This document shows positions 1 to 9,686 of a stretch of DNA of 64,000 nucleotides, one piece after another (the first letter of the stretch is position 1; the number at the start of each line of letters is the position of its first letter). The notes below the pieces were generated by a model. The model was not told where the DNA came from. It saw nothing but the letters and a program-made list of their open reading frames with translations, and did not search any database. Origin of the DNA: Candidatus Megaera endosymbiont of Mesostigma viride (GTDB lineage: Bacteria; Pseudomonadota; Alphaproteobacteria; Rickettsiales; Rickettsiaceae); contig CP084576.1 of NCBI GenBank assembly GCA_020410825.1, forward strand, positions 1,364,001 to 1,428,000. Reading direction: 5' to 3'. The translations under genes and the position numbers were made by a program.

Positions 1-321
1 TATTAAACAAAGCTCTTCTGCATCTTTTACACTTATTGCAATCGGTTTTTCCACAAATACATGTTTACCTGCGAGTAGTGATTGTTTTACATGCTCAGCA
101 TGCTTAGATGCGGGTGAAGCTATTACTACTGCATCTACATTACTTTCGATAACTTCATTAAACGTTAACGCTTTAACATTATAAGCTTCAGCCATTTCTT
201 TAGCGACCACTTTTTGTTCATCGCAAACAGCTTCCAAAACCGCTAGTTCGAAGAAGTTCCGTACTAAATTTTTTCCCCAATAACCGCAGCCGATAACCGC
301 AACTCTAACATCCCTTCCCAT
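1..321 (-). CDS. Gfo/Idh/MocA-family oxidoreductase, N-terminal part (runs off the window)
   Basis: The 107 readable codons start at ATG 321 and stay open to the window edge. They begin with a Rossmann nucleotide-binding motif (VAVIGCGYWGKN). Further on come a 'DAVVIASPASKHAEHV' strand-helix and the family's EKP motif (FVEKPIA), which contributes the catalytic-site lysine in this family. Members are NAD(P)-dependent sugar or sugar-nucleotide dehydrogenases, and many sit in LPS or O-antigen gene sets. The substrate cannot be told without the C-terminal half. No stop or frameshift is visible in this part. Confidence 0.8.
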   Translation of the reverse strand, partial: MGRDVRVAVIGCGYWGKNLVRNFFELAVLEAVCDEQKVVAKEMAEAYNVKALTFNEVIESNVDAVVIASPASKHAEHVKQSLLAGKHVFVEKPIAISVKDAEELCLI

Positions 322-528
322 ACATATTTTTCTATAGAATTAAATTGCAAACCTGCTTTACGACCTTAATCAGATTTAGTATTTTTTAGAAACATTACCA
401 AGAAGATATATATATTATAATGCTACTTCTTACAAGTTATTATTTCTAATTTAAAACTTTATTTTAACAGCATCTTAATCAACTTGTTAATTATTTTTAA
501 GTAAACTTCGTGGATATATACTTAGAAG

Positions 529-1665
529 GGCTTTGTTCGGAAGGGGGAAGATAAGAAAGGATTGGCAATTAATAGATAAAGCCGGTAAACTGTAGGGAAG
601 ATAAAAACTTCAAAAAAAAGCAATGCCCTATATAAGTAAGACTAAAAAGTGGTAATCCCAGAAAGAGAAAAAAAGCCGAATATAAGGTAACGAACTGGAG
701 CCAATATAATCAGAGCCTAAAGAAGAGAGGAAAAATTAGCCTTTATTTTCCCAAAGGAAGTATAGAGTCCCAATTTATCAATGACGAGCCGTATGAAAGA
801 GGGTTATCCAGCAGATTGGCAACATATAAGTAAGCTTACATTGAATTTATCTATATATTATATAGATTATTTGGTTGGGGACTACGCCAAATTAGCGGAT
901 ATGTAGAAGATTTATGGATAATGCAAGGTTTTAAAATACCGTTTCCGAGTTTTGGTCATTTAAGTGACCTGTTTGGGACTGTACCAATTAGGATCAAGTT
1001 GTTCTGCCAGAATATTCGTAGACGGATTGAATCAGGAGAAGAGATTGATCTAATAGCCGACAGTACGGGTCTTCGCTTTGGCAAAGCCGGTCACTGATAT
1101 AAAACAAAATATAACAAAAGCTGTAATAACAGGCCATGGAAGAAGCTACACATATCAATGGATACAAGTATGAATATCCAGGAAGCCGTTATTACGAATA
1201 ATGATATTGCCGATATAGAAGTGGCCGATGAATTGATACCCAAAAATCTAAATGTTAACAGTTTCATAGCCGATGGCGGATATTACAGTAGTCAAAAAGT
1301 AGAACAGCTTTATCAAGCAGGGATCACGCCTGTTATTCCGCCGCCGAGTAACGCTGTAGGAGACTTGGAGAATCCTACAAGCCGGCATAATAAGATTGTT
1401 CAATACATAAAAGAAAAGGGTACGATTTATGCATTTCATAAAAAATATAGCTATGGCAGAAGAGACCTAGCTGAATCACAAAATTCACGTATTAAAAGCT
1501 GCATTGGTAATTCTTTGCTGACACGAAGGGAGGAATCTTAAATTAGAGAAGGAAAAGTAATAGCCAACATTATCAATTTATGGGGCTCCTTTGGACAGTG
1601 TAATTCTACAAAAATAGGATAATTACGCCCAAATTGCTACGAGACATAACCTTCCGAACAAAGCC
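529..1665 (+). mobile_element. Decayed IS5-family insertion sequence
   Basis: The ends carry 16-bp perfect inverted repeats at 529-544 (GGCTTTGTTCGGAAGG) and 1650-1665. Between them is one transposase pseudogene (separate entry). The length of about 1.1 kb fits the family. No clear target duplication is visible next to the repeats. Confidence 0.75.
623..1541 (+). pseudogene. IS5-family transposase, broken
   Basis: Reading the frames together gives an almost complete transposase. An ATG at 623 starts MPYISKTKK, then a frameshift near 650 leads to a long readable stretch (KVTNWSQYNQSLKKRG, GYVEDLWIMQGFKIPFPSFG, DSTGLRFGKAGH). A TAA stop lies near 834 and a TGA near 1096, where a tryptophan would fit (GH-stop-YKT). 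From 1158 the frame is open to the end and contains the second DDE region (FIADGGYYSS) and the C-terminal basic segment (ESQNSRIKS). With one frameshift and at least two stops it cannot make active transposase. Confidence 0.75.
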
Positions 1666-1699
1666 ATACTGGGTTAACGGATACTTATAGAAATAGGTT

Positions 1700-1733
1700 T
1701 ACCAACCTAAAAAATTTGGTTTAGAAGTTGGTA
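1700..1733. terminator. Possible hairpin between the IS5 and IS982 elements
   Basis: TACCAAC (1700-1706) pairs with GTTGGTA (1727-1733), and the pair is followed by TTTTATT. An inner AACC/GGTT pair competes with it. No intact gene reads into it, so it may be a relic. Confidence 0.25.
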
Positions 1734-1849
1734 TTTTATTGTTATTTGATTTTTCATATTTTCAATACCACTTGATAAAAACCGGCGGCCAAAAAAATTC
1801 TTGAATTGGAAGAGTCTATTTTCTGCCAGCTCCCTTCTAACATAACGCG

Positions 1850-2816
1850 AGTTTCGCATTAGAAAGTTAGGTGTACAGCAGTAAACAAGTAGGTTATAGG
1901 TTACTTCATTTTACAAAATAACAGAAATAACCTATGAAAATGGATTTTACAGAAATATATTGCCACGTCGATGACTTTTTAAAAGAATTAGATAACAAGA
2001 CAGGTTTGATTGCAAATAACAATAATAAAACAGGCTGTCAGGGCAGGCTTAATAGAAGCGAGATTATAACAATAATCATAGGATATTGGCAATCATCCTA
2101 TGACTGTTTTAAAAACTACTATCTAAAGCAAATCTGGATTTATCACCAGGGGGATTTTAGGGGAGTTAGTTACTGCCAATTCATCAAACTAATCAGCTCA
2201 TATCTACCACTGTTAGTGTTAATGCTCAACTCTATTATGGATAAATGCAACGGCATATCTTTTATTGACTCAAGTAGCTTTGAGGTGTGTAAACGTTATC
2301 GTATTTCTATGCACAGAGTTTTTGCAGGAATTGCAGCGCGTAGCAAGACGACAAAAGGTTGGTTTTACGGCTTAAAATTGCATTTATTGATCAATCAAAG
2401 AGGCAGCATAATCAAAGCATCGTTTAGCTCCGGTAATAAAGATGATAGAGCGCAATTAAAGCTTATGATTAAAGGTTTGTTTGGCAAGGTTTTTGGCGAT
2501 AGAGGCTATATCTCTCAAGAGTTATTCAGAGAGCTTTTAGAACAAGGAATCTTTATAATCACCAGAGTGAAGAAAAATATGAAAAATAAGCTTATGTCTT
2601 TGATTGATAAAATATTATTACTCAAACGAGCATTAATAGAATCAGTCTTCGGCAAAATCAAATTGCTAGGCAAATTTGAGCATTCAAGACATAGATCGGT
2701 TACAAATGCTTTTGTCCATATGGTTGCTGACCTCATCAGCTATCAATTATCAGACAATAAACCATCTATTAAATCCCTTTTGCACTTGCAAAATTTTTAA
2801 CTTTCTAATGCGAAAC
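1850..2816 (+). mobile_element. IS982-family element, copy A (complete)
   Basis: The element is bounded by inverted ends: AGTTTCGCATTAGAAAGTT from 1850 and its reverse complement ending at 2816. The outer bases (ACGCG / GGTGT) also partly match as an inverted pair. It encodes one intact transposase. A second, truncated copy lies in opposite orientation at 3643-4260. Confidence 0.85.
1934..2800 (+). CDS. IS982-family transposase, intact
   Basis: This is a 288-residue DDE transposase, the normal length for IS982. It opens with the family-type 'EIYCHVDDFLKEL' segment. The catalytic residues are recognisable as the Asp in SFIDSSSFEVC, the Asp in VFGDRGYIS and the Glu in ALIESVFGKIK, and KGWFYGLKLH lies between the first two. 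The start ATG at 1934 follows about 80 bp of element 5' end. Copy B on the other side of the XRE gene pair is nearly identical over its first 178 codons, so this copy could mobilise the segment. Confidence 0.88.
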   Translation: MKMDFTEIYCHVDDFLKELDNKTGLIANNNNKTGCQGRLNRSEIITIIIGYWQSSYDCFKNYYLKQIWIYHQGDFRGVSYCQFIKLISSYLPLLVLMLNSIMDKCNGISFIDSSSFEVCKRYRISMHRVFAGIAARSKTTKGWFYGLKLHLLINQRGSIIKASFSSGNKDDRAQLKLMIKGLFGKVFGDRGYISQELFRELLEQGIFIITRVKKNMKNKLMSLIDKILLLKRALIESVFGKIKLLGKFEHSRHRSVTNAFVHMVADLISYQLSDNKPSIKSLLHLQNF

Positions 2817-2821
2817 TGGTG

Positions 2822-3082
2822 TTATTCAGGATTGTTTTTTATCTCCTCAAACAATAGAGTTATTAGCTGATGCAGTTCATCTATTTCTTCACGAAGCAGC
2901 TCAATAGAGGTTTTAGTGGACTTTAAATGAGCTGCTACTAATTCGTTAAAATCGATGCTACGGTTTTTCTTTATATAGTTTTCGATCTCTTGCTCCTGTT
3001 TTCTTACCTGCTTTTCCATATTCTCCAATTTATCCAAAATAAAAACTAGAGAGTCCTTGAGTTTATCTACTTTCTGTTCCAT
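2822..3082 (-). CDS. Small coiled-coil protein, partner of the XRE regulator
   Basis: This 86-residue, highly charged protein is helical with heptad-like spacing almost throughout (LKDSLVFILDKLENMEKQVRKQ; LLREEIDELHQLITLLFEEI). No signal peptide or membrane segment is seen and the family is not recognised. Its start overlaps the last 20 bases of the upstream XRE gene, so the two are very probably translationally coupled. The stop lies within 10 bp of the IS982 end. It could be a partner or antagonist of the regulator, but the sequence does not show which. Confidence 0.65.
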   Translation of the reverse strand: MEQKVDKLKDSLVFILDKLENMEKQVRKQEQEIENYIKKNRSIDFNELVAAHLKSTKTSIELLREEIDELHQLITLLFEEIKNNPE

Positions 3083-3482
3083 TAGAATATCCTCTTATAT
3101 TTCCTTCAGCGATTGTATCTTTTAACAATAATCTGATAAGCTGATTAATAGCATTCTGATGCTCCAAATTATTAAGCCGCATAAAGTTACGGACCACTTG
3201 CCTGCACATTTGCTCTTGGTCTATCGGCAGCTGATATGTGACTTCAGTTTCTAGCCCCTCATAAAAGTAAGATACTCTCTCACCGAGTGCCTTAGAGAGT
3301 AAAATTAGCCTTCCTATTGAAACTCTATTTTTTCCTTTTTCGTACTTAGAAAGCTGCTGACCGGTTATACCGACAGCTTCTGAAAGTTGCTTACGTGAAA
3401 GACCTCTTGCTAATCTTAATGAAACTATTTTATTACCGATAAATTTGTCTATTTTTGCTATATAATCGTTTCTTCGTGCCAT
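3063..3482 (-). CDS. XRE/Cro-type helix-turn-helix transcriptional regulator
   Basis: This 139-residue protein has an N-terminal HTH_3 domain at about residues 14-70. The core motif is SLRLARGLSRKQLSEAVGIT, followed by QQLSKYEKGKNRVSIGRLILLSKAL, which is typical of phage-repressor-like and toxin-antitoxin regulators. The C-terminal 60 residues are helical and probably dimerise. AAAGGA lies a few bases before the ATG at 3482. The gene is first in a two-gene operon with the coiled-coil protein, and the pair is enclosed by inverted IS982 copies. Autoregulation is plausible because an inverted repeat overlaps its promoter. Confidence 0.85.
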   Translation of the reverse strand: MARRNDYIAKIDKFIGNKIVSLRLARGLSRKQLSEAVGITGQQLSKYEKGKNRVSIGRLILLSKALGERVSYFYEGLETEVTYQLPIDQEQMCRQVVRNFMRLNNLEHQNAINQLIRLLLKDTIAEGNIRGYSNGTESR

Positions 3483-3503
3483 TATTGTCCTTTTGGTAAA
3501 TAT

Positions 3504-3523
3504 ATTATATTTGAGTGCTCAAA
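3504..3523 (-). promoter_or_regulatory. Candidate promoter and operator of the XRE operon
   Basis: On the minus strand a TATAAT -10 box sits at 3509-3504. Immediately upstream is an inverted repeat with 6-bp arms, TTTGAG (3510-3515) and CTCAAA (3518-3523), separated by 2 bp. An operator abutting the -10 box is the usual layout for a self-repressing XRE protein. No good -35 box is evident. Confidence 0.4.
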
Positions 3524-3636
3524 ACCCATCACAGTAACTATCTCAAAATAGTAATAATAATATTTTTACCAACGGTATAGTTACCAACATCTAGATTCTT
3601 ATATTTAATTATATATCATGTTTTTATTAAGCTGTC

Positions 3637-4176
3637 TTATAGCATAAGCTTTAATTGCGCTCTATCATCTTTATTACCGGAGCTAAACGATGCTTTGATT
3701 ATGCCGCCTCTTTGATTGATCAATAAATGCAATTTTAAGCCGTAAAACCAACCTTTTGTCGTCTTGCTACGCGCTGCAATTCCTGCAAAAACTCTGTGCA
3801 TAGAAATACGATAACGTTTACACACCTCAAAGCTACTTGAGTCAATAAAAGATATGCCGTCGCATTTATCCATAATAGAGTTGAGCATTAACACTAACAG
3901 TGGTAGATATGAGCTGATTAGTTTGATGAATTGGCAGTAACTAACTCCCCTAAAATCCCGCTGGTGATAAATCCAGATTTGCTTTAGATAGTAGTTTTTA
4001 AAACAGTCATAGGATGATTGCCAATATCCTATGATTATTGTTATAATCTCGCTTCTATTAAGCCTGCCCTGACAGCCTGTTTTATTATTGTTATTTGCAA
4101 TCAAACCTGTCTTGTTATCTAATTCTTTTAAAAAGTCATCGACGTGGCAATATATTTCTGTAAAATCCATTTTCAT
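3637..4176 (-). pseudogene. IS982-family transposase, 3'-truncated
   Basis: This has 179 codons, identical to copy A at all but three positions (G74R, N109D and S156G) up to QLKLM, then a short run into unrelated sequence and a stop. It keeps the first catalytic Asp region (SFIDSSSFEV) but lacks the second Asp and the Glu, so it cannot be active. Confidence 0.85.
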
Positions 4177-4260
4177 AGGTTATTTCTGTTATTTTGTAAA
4201 ATGAAGTAACCTATAACCTACTTGTTTACTGCTGTACACCTAACTTTCTAATGCGAAACT
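3643..4260 (-). mobile_element. IS982-family element, copy B (truncated)
   Basis: This has the same terminal inverted repeat and 5' region as copy A, in opposite orientation, ending at 4260. Identity stops abruptly at about 3643, inside the transposase gene, so the 3' end is lost. The first bases outside the element (CGCGTT, 4261-4266) match those flanking copy A (AACGCG), so the element may extend slightly or have used a similar target. Confidence 0.8.
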
Positions 4261-4861
4261 CGCGTTTAATAGATGAAGATATTAGGGTATTCTAGAGTTT
4301 CTCAACAAAAAAGATTACCCTAATGAATATAGATTACGATAGTTTATTCTGATTTGTCGATGATTTTTATAAAGGATTTGAGTCATGGTATAACAAAGCT
4401 TTCCTTACCTGTCATGCAAAAAAGCTGAATAAAGAATGTAAAGTGAATCTTGCGGAAATAATAACAGTTCTCAAAGCTTTTCATCAGACAAGATTTCTCG
4501 CCTTAAATATTTTTACCTGAATTTTATGAGAAATTAAATGCTAATGAAAAGATATTTATATTGAAACCATATTCTTTTTTATAAAGCTTTTAGGTGCGTT
4601 AATACTCCATAAGCACCGGGGCCTTCAGTAATACATTTAGTCACTTATTCGCAAGACTTATTAGTTACCGAATCCGTCCTGATAAGTCCTGAACAGTTAT
4701 TAAAATTGCCCCTTAAACACATTTCTGGTTAAATTAAGATCATGTATTATATGGGTATAAACAAAATTGCTTTGGTACAATAAAATTTTTTAATAGCTTA
4801 TGGTGTAATTTTAGCTATCTGACTCCAACAAAAATTCGAACTGCATATATTTAGCAGCTTC
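4261..4861. pseudogene. Remnant of a second IS982-type transposase, then gene-free sequence
   Basis: From ATG 4323 on the plus strand a broken frame reads MNIDYDSLF-stop-FVDDFYKGFESWYNKAF and later LAEIITVLKAFHQTRF, which is the IS982 N-terminal pattern (VDDF, SEIIT, FH). A related fragment at 45838-45940 has TGT (Cys) where this one has the TGA stop. Readable similarity ends near 4560. From there to the end of spoT at 4862 I see no ORF, RNA gene or clear hairpin. Confidence 0.55.
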
Positions 4862-7012
4862 CTAATTTCTATCCCTATCTGCGTATTGAATAGCTTCTTT
4901 GATTCTCAGAGCATTTATTATCACTTCTATATGCGCTAACGATTTAACTTCTACGTCAAATATCAATTCGAAATAGTTACTGTTACGGCTTAAAATTTTA
5001 AAATTAGTTATATTCCCCCCATTTTTAGCAATTTCTCCGGCTAAAATAGCAAGGCTTTCTGGTTCATTTAATAACAAAACTTTTATCCTAGAAATAAAAG
5101 GAATATTTGATTTATTGTTATCCCAGGTAAGGTCAAGGATTCTTTCTGGCATACTAGCAAAATTGTTTAGCATTTCGCAATCAGATGTATGGATTGTAAT
5201 TCCACTTCCTGTGTGTACTATACCTACTATTTTGTCCCCTGGAAGAGGGTGACAGCATTTCGCATAATGCATAGCCATACCTGGTATAAGGCCTTTAATA
5301 GGTATTACATTTTCATCTTCCGTTGTGGAAGAAGCTTTTTTTGTAAATTTTAGTAAAGATAAAGTTGAGCTTAATCTACTTTTTTTAACAGTTGCGAGCT
5401 TTACTACTTCCTCCCTGGTAATTGTACCTTCTCCCACTGCAAAAAATAATTCATCAGAAGTTTTGCTAAAGAACTTGCACGCTGCTTCTATAGCTTTAGT
5501 TTCGTCTTCTATTTTATTAGCTTTTAGGGCTTTATAGATAATTGTTTTCCCAAGCTTTATGTGCTGCCCCCTTAATTGTTGGTGAATAACTTTTTGAATT
5601 TCTCCTCTTGCTTTACCTGTAACAACAAATTTTTCCCATGAAAGTGAAACTGTTTGGTGTTTAGAAGTGATTATTTCTACTTGATCACCATTAACAAGGT
5701 GAGTTTTAAGAGGTACTATTTTGCCATTTACTTTTGCACCTACGCATTTATTTCCTATATCAGAATGTACCATATAAGCAAAATCAACGGTAGTAGCGCC
5801 TTTAGGTAACGCTATAAGTTTACCTTTGGGTGTAAAGCAGAATACTTGATCATAATACATTGCCAATTTAGTATTTTGCAGAAATGTTTCTGGATCATTA
5901 TTTTGTTCTAAAATTGAAAGCAATTCTCTAATCCATACGTATTGCGTAGTGTCGAGACTATTATCATGGCATTGTTTATAACGCCAATGAGCGGCTACTC
6001 CAAGCTCTGCTATATCATGCATTTTGTGGGTTCTAATTTGGATTTCAACTTTTTGGAGTAATGGTCCGATAATCACTGTGTGGAGAGACTGGTATCCATT
6101 ATTTTTAGGAGTGCTGATAAAATCTTGAAAATTATCAGGAATCATTTTATAGCTTGTATGGATTATACCAAGGGCTCTATAACAATTCTCAACATTATCT
6201 ACTACTATTCTGAAAGCTATTATATCTGATAATTGTTCTATGCTAATATTTTTTTGCTTCATTTTCATCCACGTGGAATAAGGAGTTTTTTTTCTTCCAG
6301 AAACTTCTGCTTTTAAGCCTTGTACTTCAAGAGTTTTTTGCAGCTCATTAATAATTTGTGGGATAAACTTATTTTGTCCGGATTCAAGTTCAATGGATTT
6401 AAATCTCTGAACTATTGATTCTCTAATATCTGGGTTTAATATTCCAAAACAAATATCCTGCAATTCCGTTTTTATTTGTTGCATTCCTATTCTTTCAGCT
6501 AGCGGTGCATATAGTTCAAGGGTTTCTAAGGCTATTTTTTTCTTTTTTTCCGGATTACTAATAAAATCTATGGTACGCATATTGTGAAGACGATCAGCAA
6601 GTTTAATAAGTAAAACTCTGATATCATCACTTAGTGCTATTAGCAATTTTCGAAAATTCTCAGCTTGACGAACATTATCTTCGTGAAATTTTATTTTTGT
6701 AAGTTTAGTAACACCATCAACTAATTTTGCGACATCTTTGCCAAAATTCTCTTCGATTTCCTCAAGTGTTAAGTCTGTATCTTCAATAGTGTCGTGTAGT
6801 ATAGCAGTAATGATGGAATCTGTATCCAAACGCATTTCTGCAATTATTTCAGCTACTTCAAGAGGGTGAGAATAATAAGGAACGCCTGATGCCCTTTGTT
6901 GTATACCATGGTATTTTATAGCAAATTCAACAGCTTTTTTTATCTTTGCTTCGTCTACTGTTATATTATAAGATTTGTATTTTTCTAATATCTTTTGATG
7001 GTCTAAATGCAC
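4862..7012 (-). CDS. spoT: Bifunctional (p)ppGpp synthetase/hydrolase SpoT (RSH)
   Basis: At 716 residues this is a full-length long RSH. It makes (p)ppGpp from ATP and GTP/GDP and hydrolyses it. The HD hydrolase domain is at about 25-180, with His49 (YYSHPLEV), the HDTIED box at 73-78 and LADRLHNMRT near 140. The synthetase domain is at about 240-360 (IIAFRIVVDNV, STPKNNGYQSLHT). TGS follows at about 390-450 (VFCFTPKGKLIALPKGATTVDFA), then a zinc-finger-like CC-HPLPGDKIVGI region, and a C-terminal ACT domain at about 640-716. No frameshift is present. Classical Rickettsia carry this gene in pieces, so an intact copy is notable. A hydrolase-only relative lies at 55043. Confidence 0.95.
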   Translation of the reverse strand: MHLDHQKILEKYKSYNITVDEAKIKKAVEFAIKYHGIQQRASGVPYYSHPLEVAEIIAEMRLDTDSIITAILHDTIEDTDLTLEEIEENFGKDVAKLVDGVTKLTKIKFHEDNVRQAENFRKLLIALSDDIRVLLIKLADRLHNMRTIDFISNPEKKKKIALETLELYAPLAERIGMQQIKTELQDICFGILNPDIRESIVQRFKSIELESGQNKFIPQIINELQKTLEVQGLKAEVSGRKKTPYSTWMKMKQKNISIEQLSDIIAFRIVVDNVENCYRALGIIHTSYKMIPDNFQDFISTPKNNGYQSLHTVIIGPLLQKVEIQIRTHKMHDIAELGVAAHWRYKQCHDNSLDTTQYVWIRELLSILEQNNDPETFLQNTKLAMYYDQVFCFTPKGKLIALPKGATTVDFAYMVHSDIGNKCVGAKVNGKIVPLKTHLVNGDQVEIITSKHQTVSLSWEKFVVTGKARGEIQKVIHQQLRGQHIKLGKTIIYKALKANKIEDETKAIEAACKFFSKTSDELFFAVGEGTITREEVVKLATVKKSRLSSTLSLLKFTKKASSTTEDENVIPIKGLIPGMAMHYAKCCHPLPGDKIVGIVHTGSGITIHTSDCEMLNNFASMPERILDLTWDNNKSNIPFISRIKVLLLNEPESLAILAGEIAKNGGNITNFKILSRNSNYFELIFDVEVKSLAHIEVIINALRIKEAIQYADRDRN

Positions 7013-7095
7013 TTAATAATTATAATTTGGTTTAATTTTTGAAATATTTGATATTTATGTAGAGCTAGAATATATCTATAGAAAGTAAGAGTAAA

Positions 7096-7779
7096 CTATT
7101 TTTTTTTTAGTGCTATTAAATAAAATTCACTGGATGTTTTGCGGCTTGAATCAGGCTTAAAATGCTTAACCGTTGTAAAATTTTGTTTTATGTTATTCAG
7201 CAGATCATTTTCTGCTCCGCCTCTGAAAATTTTAGCAATAAAATGTCCTCCCGGTTTAAGGATAGTTATGGCAAACTGAAAAGCATTTTCGCAAAGATCA
7301 ATTATTCGTAAATGATCTGTAGCACTATGTCCGGTAGTATTAGCTGCCATATCACTTAATACTACATCGGCAAGTTGATTGTCCAAATTATTGATTATTA
7401 AAGTTTTTGCATCCTCAGCAAAGAAATCTTTCTGTAAGTTAACTACTCCAGCTATTGGGTCTATAGGTAGCAGGTCGATAGCAATTAGTTTATTTGTGGC
7501 ATTTTTGTTATTTGATTGAATGATTTTAGCTGCTACTTGACTCCATCCTCCAGGCGCTGCGCCAAGATCTACAACATTCATTCCTGGGCTTAGTACCCTG
7601 AATTTTTCATTTATTTCAAGTAGCTTATAAGCTGCCCGTGATCTGTAACCGTCTAATTTTGATTTGGCAACATAAGGATCATTAAGCTGACGCATAAGCC
7701 AAAGAGTTGAAGATTTTTTTCTCCCTTTTGCAGTTTTAACTTTAGTAAATTTACCCCGATAACCACTAGATACAGACAT
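7096..7779 (-). CDS. rlmE: 23S rRNA (uridine-2'-O)-methyltransferase RlmE (FtsJ/RrmJ)
   Basis: This SAM-dependent enzyme methylates U2552 in the A-loop of 23S rRNA during late 50S assembly. The SAM motif is [16 protein letters not shown]. The catalytic K-D-K-E set is visible as [10 protein letters not shown] (Lys), [12 protein letters not shown] (Asp), [11 protein letters not shown] (Lys) and SSEFYLIAL (Glu). I chose ATG 7779 ([11 protein letters not shown], 227 residues), which gives the normal family length and a 7-bp gap after nusB. An upstream in-frame start at 7809 would overlap nusB. It lies in the nusB-rlmE run just upstream of spoT. Confidence 0.92.
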   Translation of the reverse strand: MSVSSGYRGKFTKVKTAKGRKKSSTLWLMRQLNDPYVAKSKLDGYRSRAAYKLLEINEKFRVLSPGMNVVDLGAAPGGWSQVAAKIIQSNNKNATNKLIAIDLLPIDPIAGVVNLQKDFFAEDAKTLIINNLDNQLADVVLSDMAANTTGHSATDHLRIIDLCENAFQFAITILKPGGHFIAKIFRGGAENDLLNNIKQNFTTVKHFKPDSSRKTSSEFYLIALKKK

Positions 7780-7786
7780 AAATAGG

Positions 7787-8263
7787 TTATTTTTGTCCTG
7801 ACTGTGCATAATTATGTAAAATAGAATTTACAAATCCAATTTCATTTTCATCTAGCATATCATTTGCTATATCAGTATACTCGTTAATTATTACTTTTTT
7901 AGGAGTTTCCGGAAAATAAGCAAGCTCGCAAATACCGACTCTTAACACGGCATGAAGAAGCATAGGTAAATTAGTAATAGTCCAGGACTTAGTAAGAAAT
8001 CGAGATATTTCTTTGTCAATCTCTAATAAATTACTATGAGTATATTTTACTAGCTCATCCAAATAGCTATAGCTTGGTTTAAGTTTGAGCTTACTCTTTT
8101 GATCAATATCGTGGTCGCTTTTAAAATCTACATCTTTGTAAAATTCTTTTATTCTCAGCAATACCGAATTTATATCGAGCGTATCTTGGGAACTGGCAAA
8201 TTGATACAAAGTTTGAATAGCTGCTATTCGTGCAATTGATTTAGTACTTATTTGTTGGTTCAT
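7787..8263 (-). CDS. nusB: Transcription antitermination factor NusB
   Basis: This all-helical 158-residue protein binds boxA RNA with S10 and prevents premature termination in rRNA operons. Family features are the N-terminal '[14 protein letters not shown]' helix, the central '[20 protein letters not shown]' segment, and the C-terminal '[16 protein letters not shown]....[11 protein letters not shown]', which is the diagnostic NusB ending. It sits 7 bp before rlmE, so co-transcription is likely. About 120 bp without a gene separate it from frr. Confidence 0.92.
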   Translation of the reverse strand: MNQQISTKSIARIAAIQTLYQFASSQDTLDINSVLLRIKEFYKDVDFKSDHDIDQKSKLKLKPSYSYLDELVKYTHSNLLEIDKEISRFLTKSWTITNLPMLLHAVLRVGICELAYFPETPKKVIINEYTDIANDMLDENEIGFVNSILHNYAQSGQK

Positions 8264-8383
8264 ATATGTTTTGTTTTATGAATTAGACCGCCTGGAAGCT
8301 TAAACTATCTATAAAAACGCATTGGGGGTATTTTTAAAACTGTGGTTTTTCTTGCGGTAAGACTAAATTAATAGAGTTGTTAC

Positions 8384-8941
8384 CTATACCTTTAAAATCT
8401 CTTCCTCTTTAGTTTTTATATGCTGATCAACTTTACTTGTAAAATCGTCGGTTAGTTTTTGAATTTCTTCTCCAATATTATGGTGATCATCCTTTGATAT
8501 AGCACTGTCTTTTTCCATTTTTTTCAGATGTTCCATGCCGTCTCGTCTGATGTTTCTTAAAGCAACCTTAGTATTTTCACCGTATTTATGAGCAATTTTT
8601 ACCAGTTCGTGTCTTCTTTCCTGGCTCAAGATAGGTAAACTCATTCGGATTATTTGGCCGTCAGAACTCGGATTAAGACCAAGATTTGCATCAGCAATAG
8701 CTTTTTCAACGGTTTTGACCATAGATTTATCCCATACTTGCACGGATATGGTCTTAGCATCCGGAGTTGAAACTGTGCCAACCTGAGATATAGGCATTTT
8801 ACTTCCATAGACCTCGACAACGACCGGATCAAGTAAATTAGCTGAAGATCTTCCTGTTCTAAGACCGGATAATTCTTTCTCAAGAATAATAATTGCCTTA
8901 TTCATTTTGTCAGTTAAATCATTTTTAAGTGCTTGATCCAT
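8384..8941 (-). CDS. frr: Ribosome recycling factor
   Basis: At 185 residues this is the standard RRF length. RRF splits post-termination ribosomes together with EF-G. Diagnostic segments are [23 protein letters not shown], the domain II beta strands ([18 protein letters not shown]), [21 protein letters not shown] and [16 protein letters not shown]. The start at 8941 lies 28 bp after the pyrH stop with AGGAGG just before it, so it is the second gene of a pyrH-frr operon, an order conserved in many bacteria. Confidence 0.95.
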   Translation of the reverse strand: MDQALKNDLTDKMNKAIIILEKELSGLRTGRSSANLLDPVVVEVYGSKMPISQVGTVSTPDAKTISVQVWDKSMVKTVEKAIADANLGLNPSSDGQIIRMSLPILSQERRHELVKIAHKYGENTKVALRNIRRDGMEHLKKMEKDSAISKDDHHNIGEEIQKLTDDFTSKVDQHIKTKEEEILKV

Positions 8942-8969
8942 GATGCCTCCTTAGTAAAATTCTTAAAAC

Positions 8970-9686
8970 TTAATTGCCCTTTATAATAGTAAATTCCCCT
9001 TTATCTTGTAGTACCTGTGCAAAATTACCTGGTTTCTTTATAGAAAATACTTTTATAGGTAAATTGTTTTCTCGTGCTACGGCAATCGCAGCCATATCCA
9101 TTACTTTTAAATTATCTCTTAAAGCTTCCGTATAGTTTAGTTCTGCAAATTTTTTGGCATCCTTGTTCTTTTTAGGGTCAGAATCGTAAACCCCGTCAAC
9201 ATTTGTACCTTTAAATAGAATATCACAATTCATTTCTATAGCCCTAAGCACAGCTGCACTATCAGTTGTAAAAAAGGGGTTTCCAATTCCTGCTGCAAAA
9301 ATTACAACCCTTCCTTTTTGCATATGTCTTATAGCTCGTCGTCTAATAAAGGGCTCACAAATCGTAGTCATTGGGATTGCGGACTGAACTCTAGTATATA
9401 TGCCAGTTTTTTCCATAGTATTTTGTAATGCTAAAGCATTAATAACCGTAGCGAGCATTCCCATGTAGTCAGCTGCTGCTCTTTCCATTCCTAGCACGGC
9501 TGCATCAATTCCACGGTAAATGTTCCCACCTCCTACTACTACGCATACCTGCACGCCAAGGTTAACAACTTCTTTTATATCTTCTGCTATAGTTTGGAGA
9601 GTTTCAAAATCATGTCCAAAACTTTTGTTTCCCATCAGAGCTTCACCAGAAACCTTAAAAAGGGCTCTTTTGCAGTTTATTGACAT
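8970..9686 (-). CDS. pyrH: Uridylate kinase (UMP kinase)
   Basis: This 238-residue amino-acid-kinase-fold enzyme phosphorylates UMP to UDP with ATP. The motifs are [12 protein letters not shown] (phosphate binding), [32 protein letters not shown], and the nucleotide loop [19 protein letters not shown] with [13 protein letters not shown]. The ATG at 9686 gives the common N-terminus. It is first of the pyrH-frr pair and diverges from nuoG across a 246-bp region that must hold promoters for both directions. Confidence 0.95.
   Translation of the reverse strand: MSINCKRALFKVSGEALMGNKSFGHDFETLQTIAEDIKEVVNLGVQVCVVVGGGNIYRGIDAAVLGMERAAADYMGMLATVINALALQNTMEKTGIYTRVQSAIPMTTICEPFIRRRAIRHMQKGRVVIFAAGIGNPFFTTDSAAVLRAIEMNCDILFKGTNVDGVYDSDPKKNKDAKKFAELNYTEALRDNLKVMDMAAIAVARENNLPIKVFSIKKPGNFAQVLQDKGEFTIIKGN

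Noticed and set aside
1090..1100. TGA codons at Trp positions in the IS5 transposase (1096) and the epimerase (54790 region), suggesting TGA recoded as Trp
   Set aside because: Both are in genes with other damage, TGG is used for Trp throughout the intact genes, and TGA serves as the real stop of the CPD photolyase gene in the ATGA overlap at 51958-51961. These are nonsense mutations.
1850..4260. The two IS982 copies as a long inverted repeat of unknown origin
   Set aside because: The identity is fully explained by the transposase gene and terminal repeats of one IS family.
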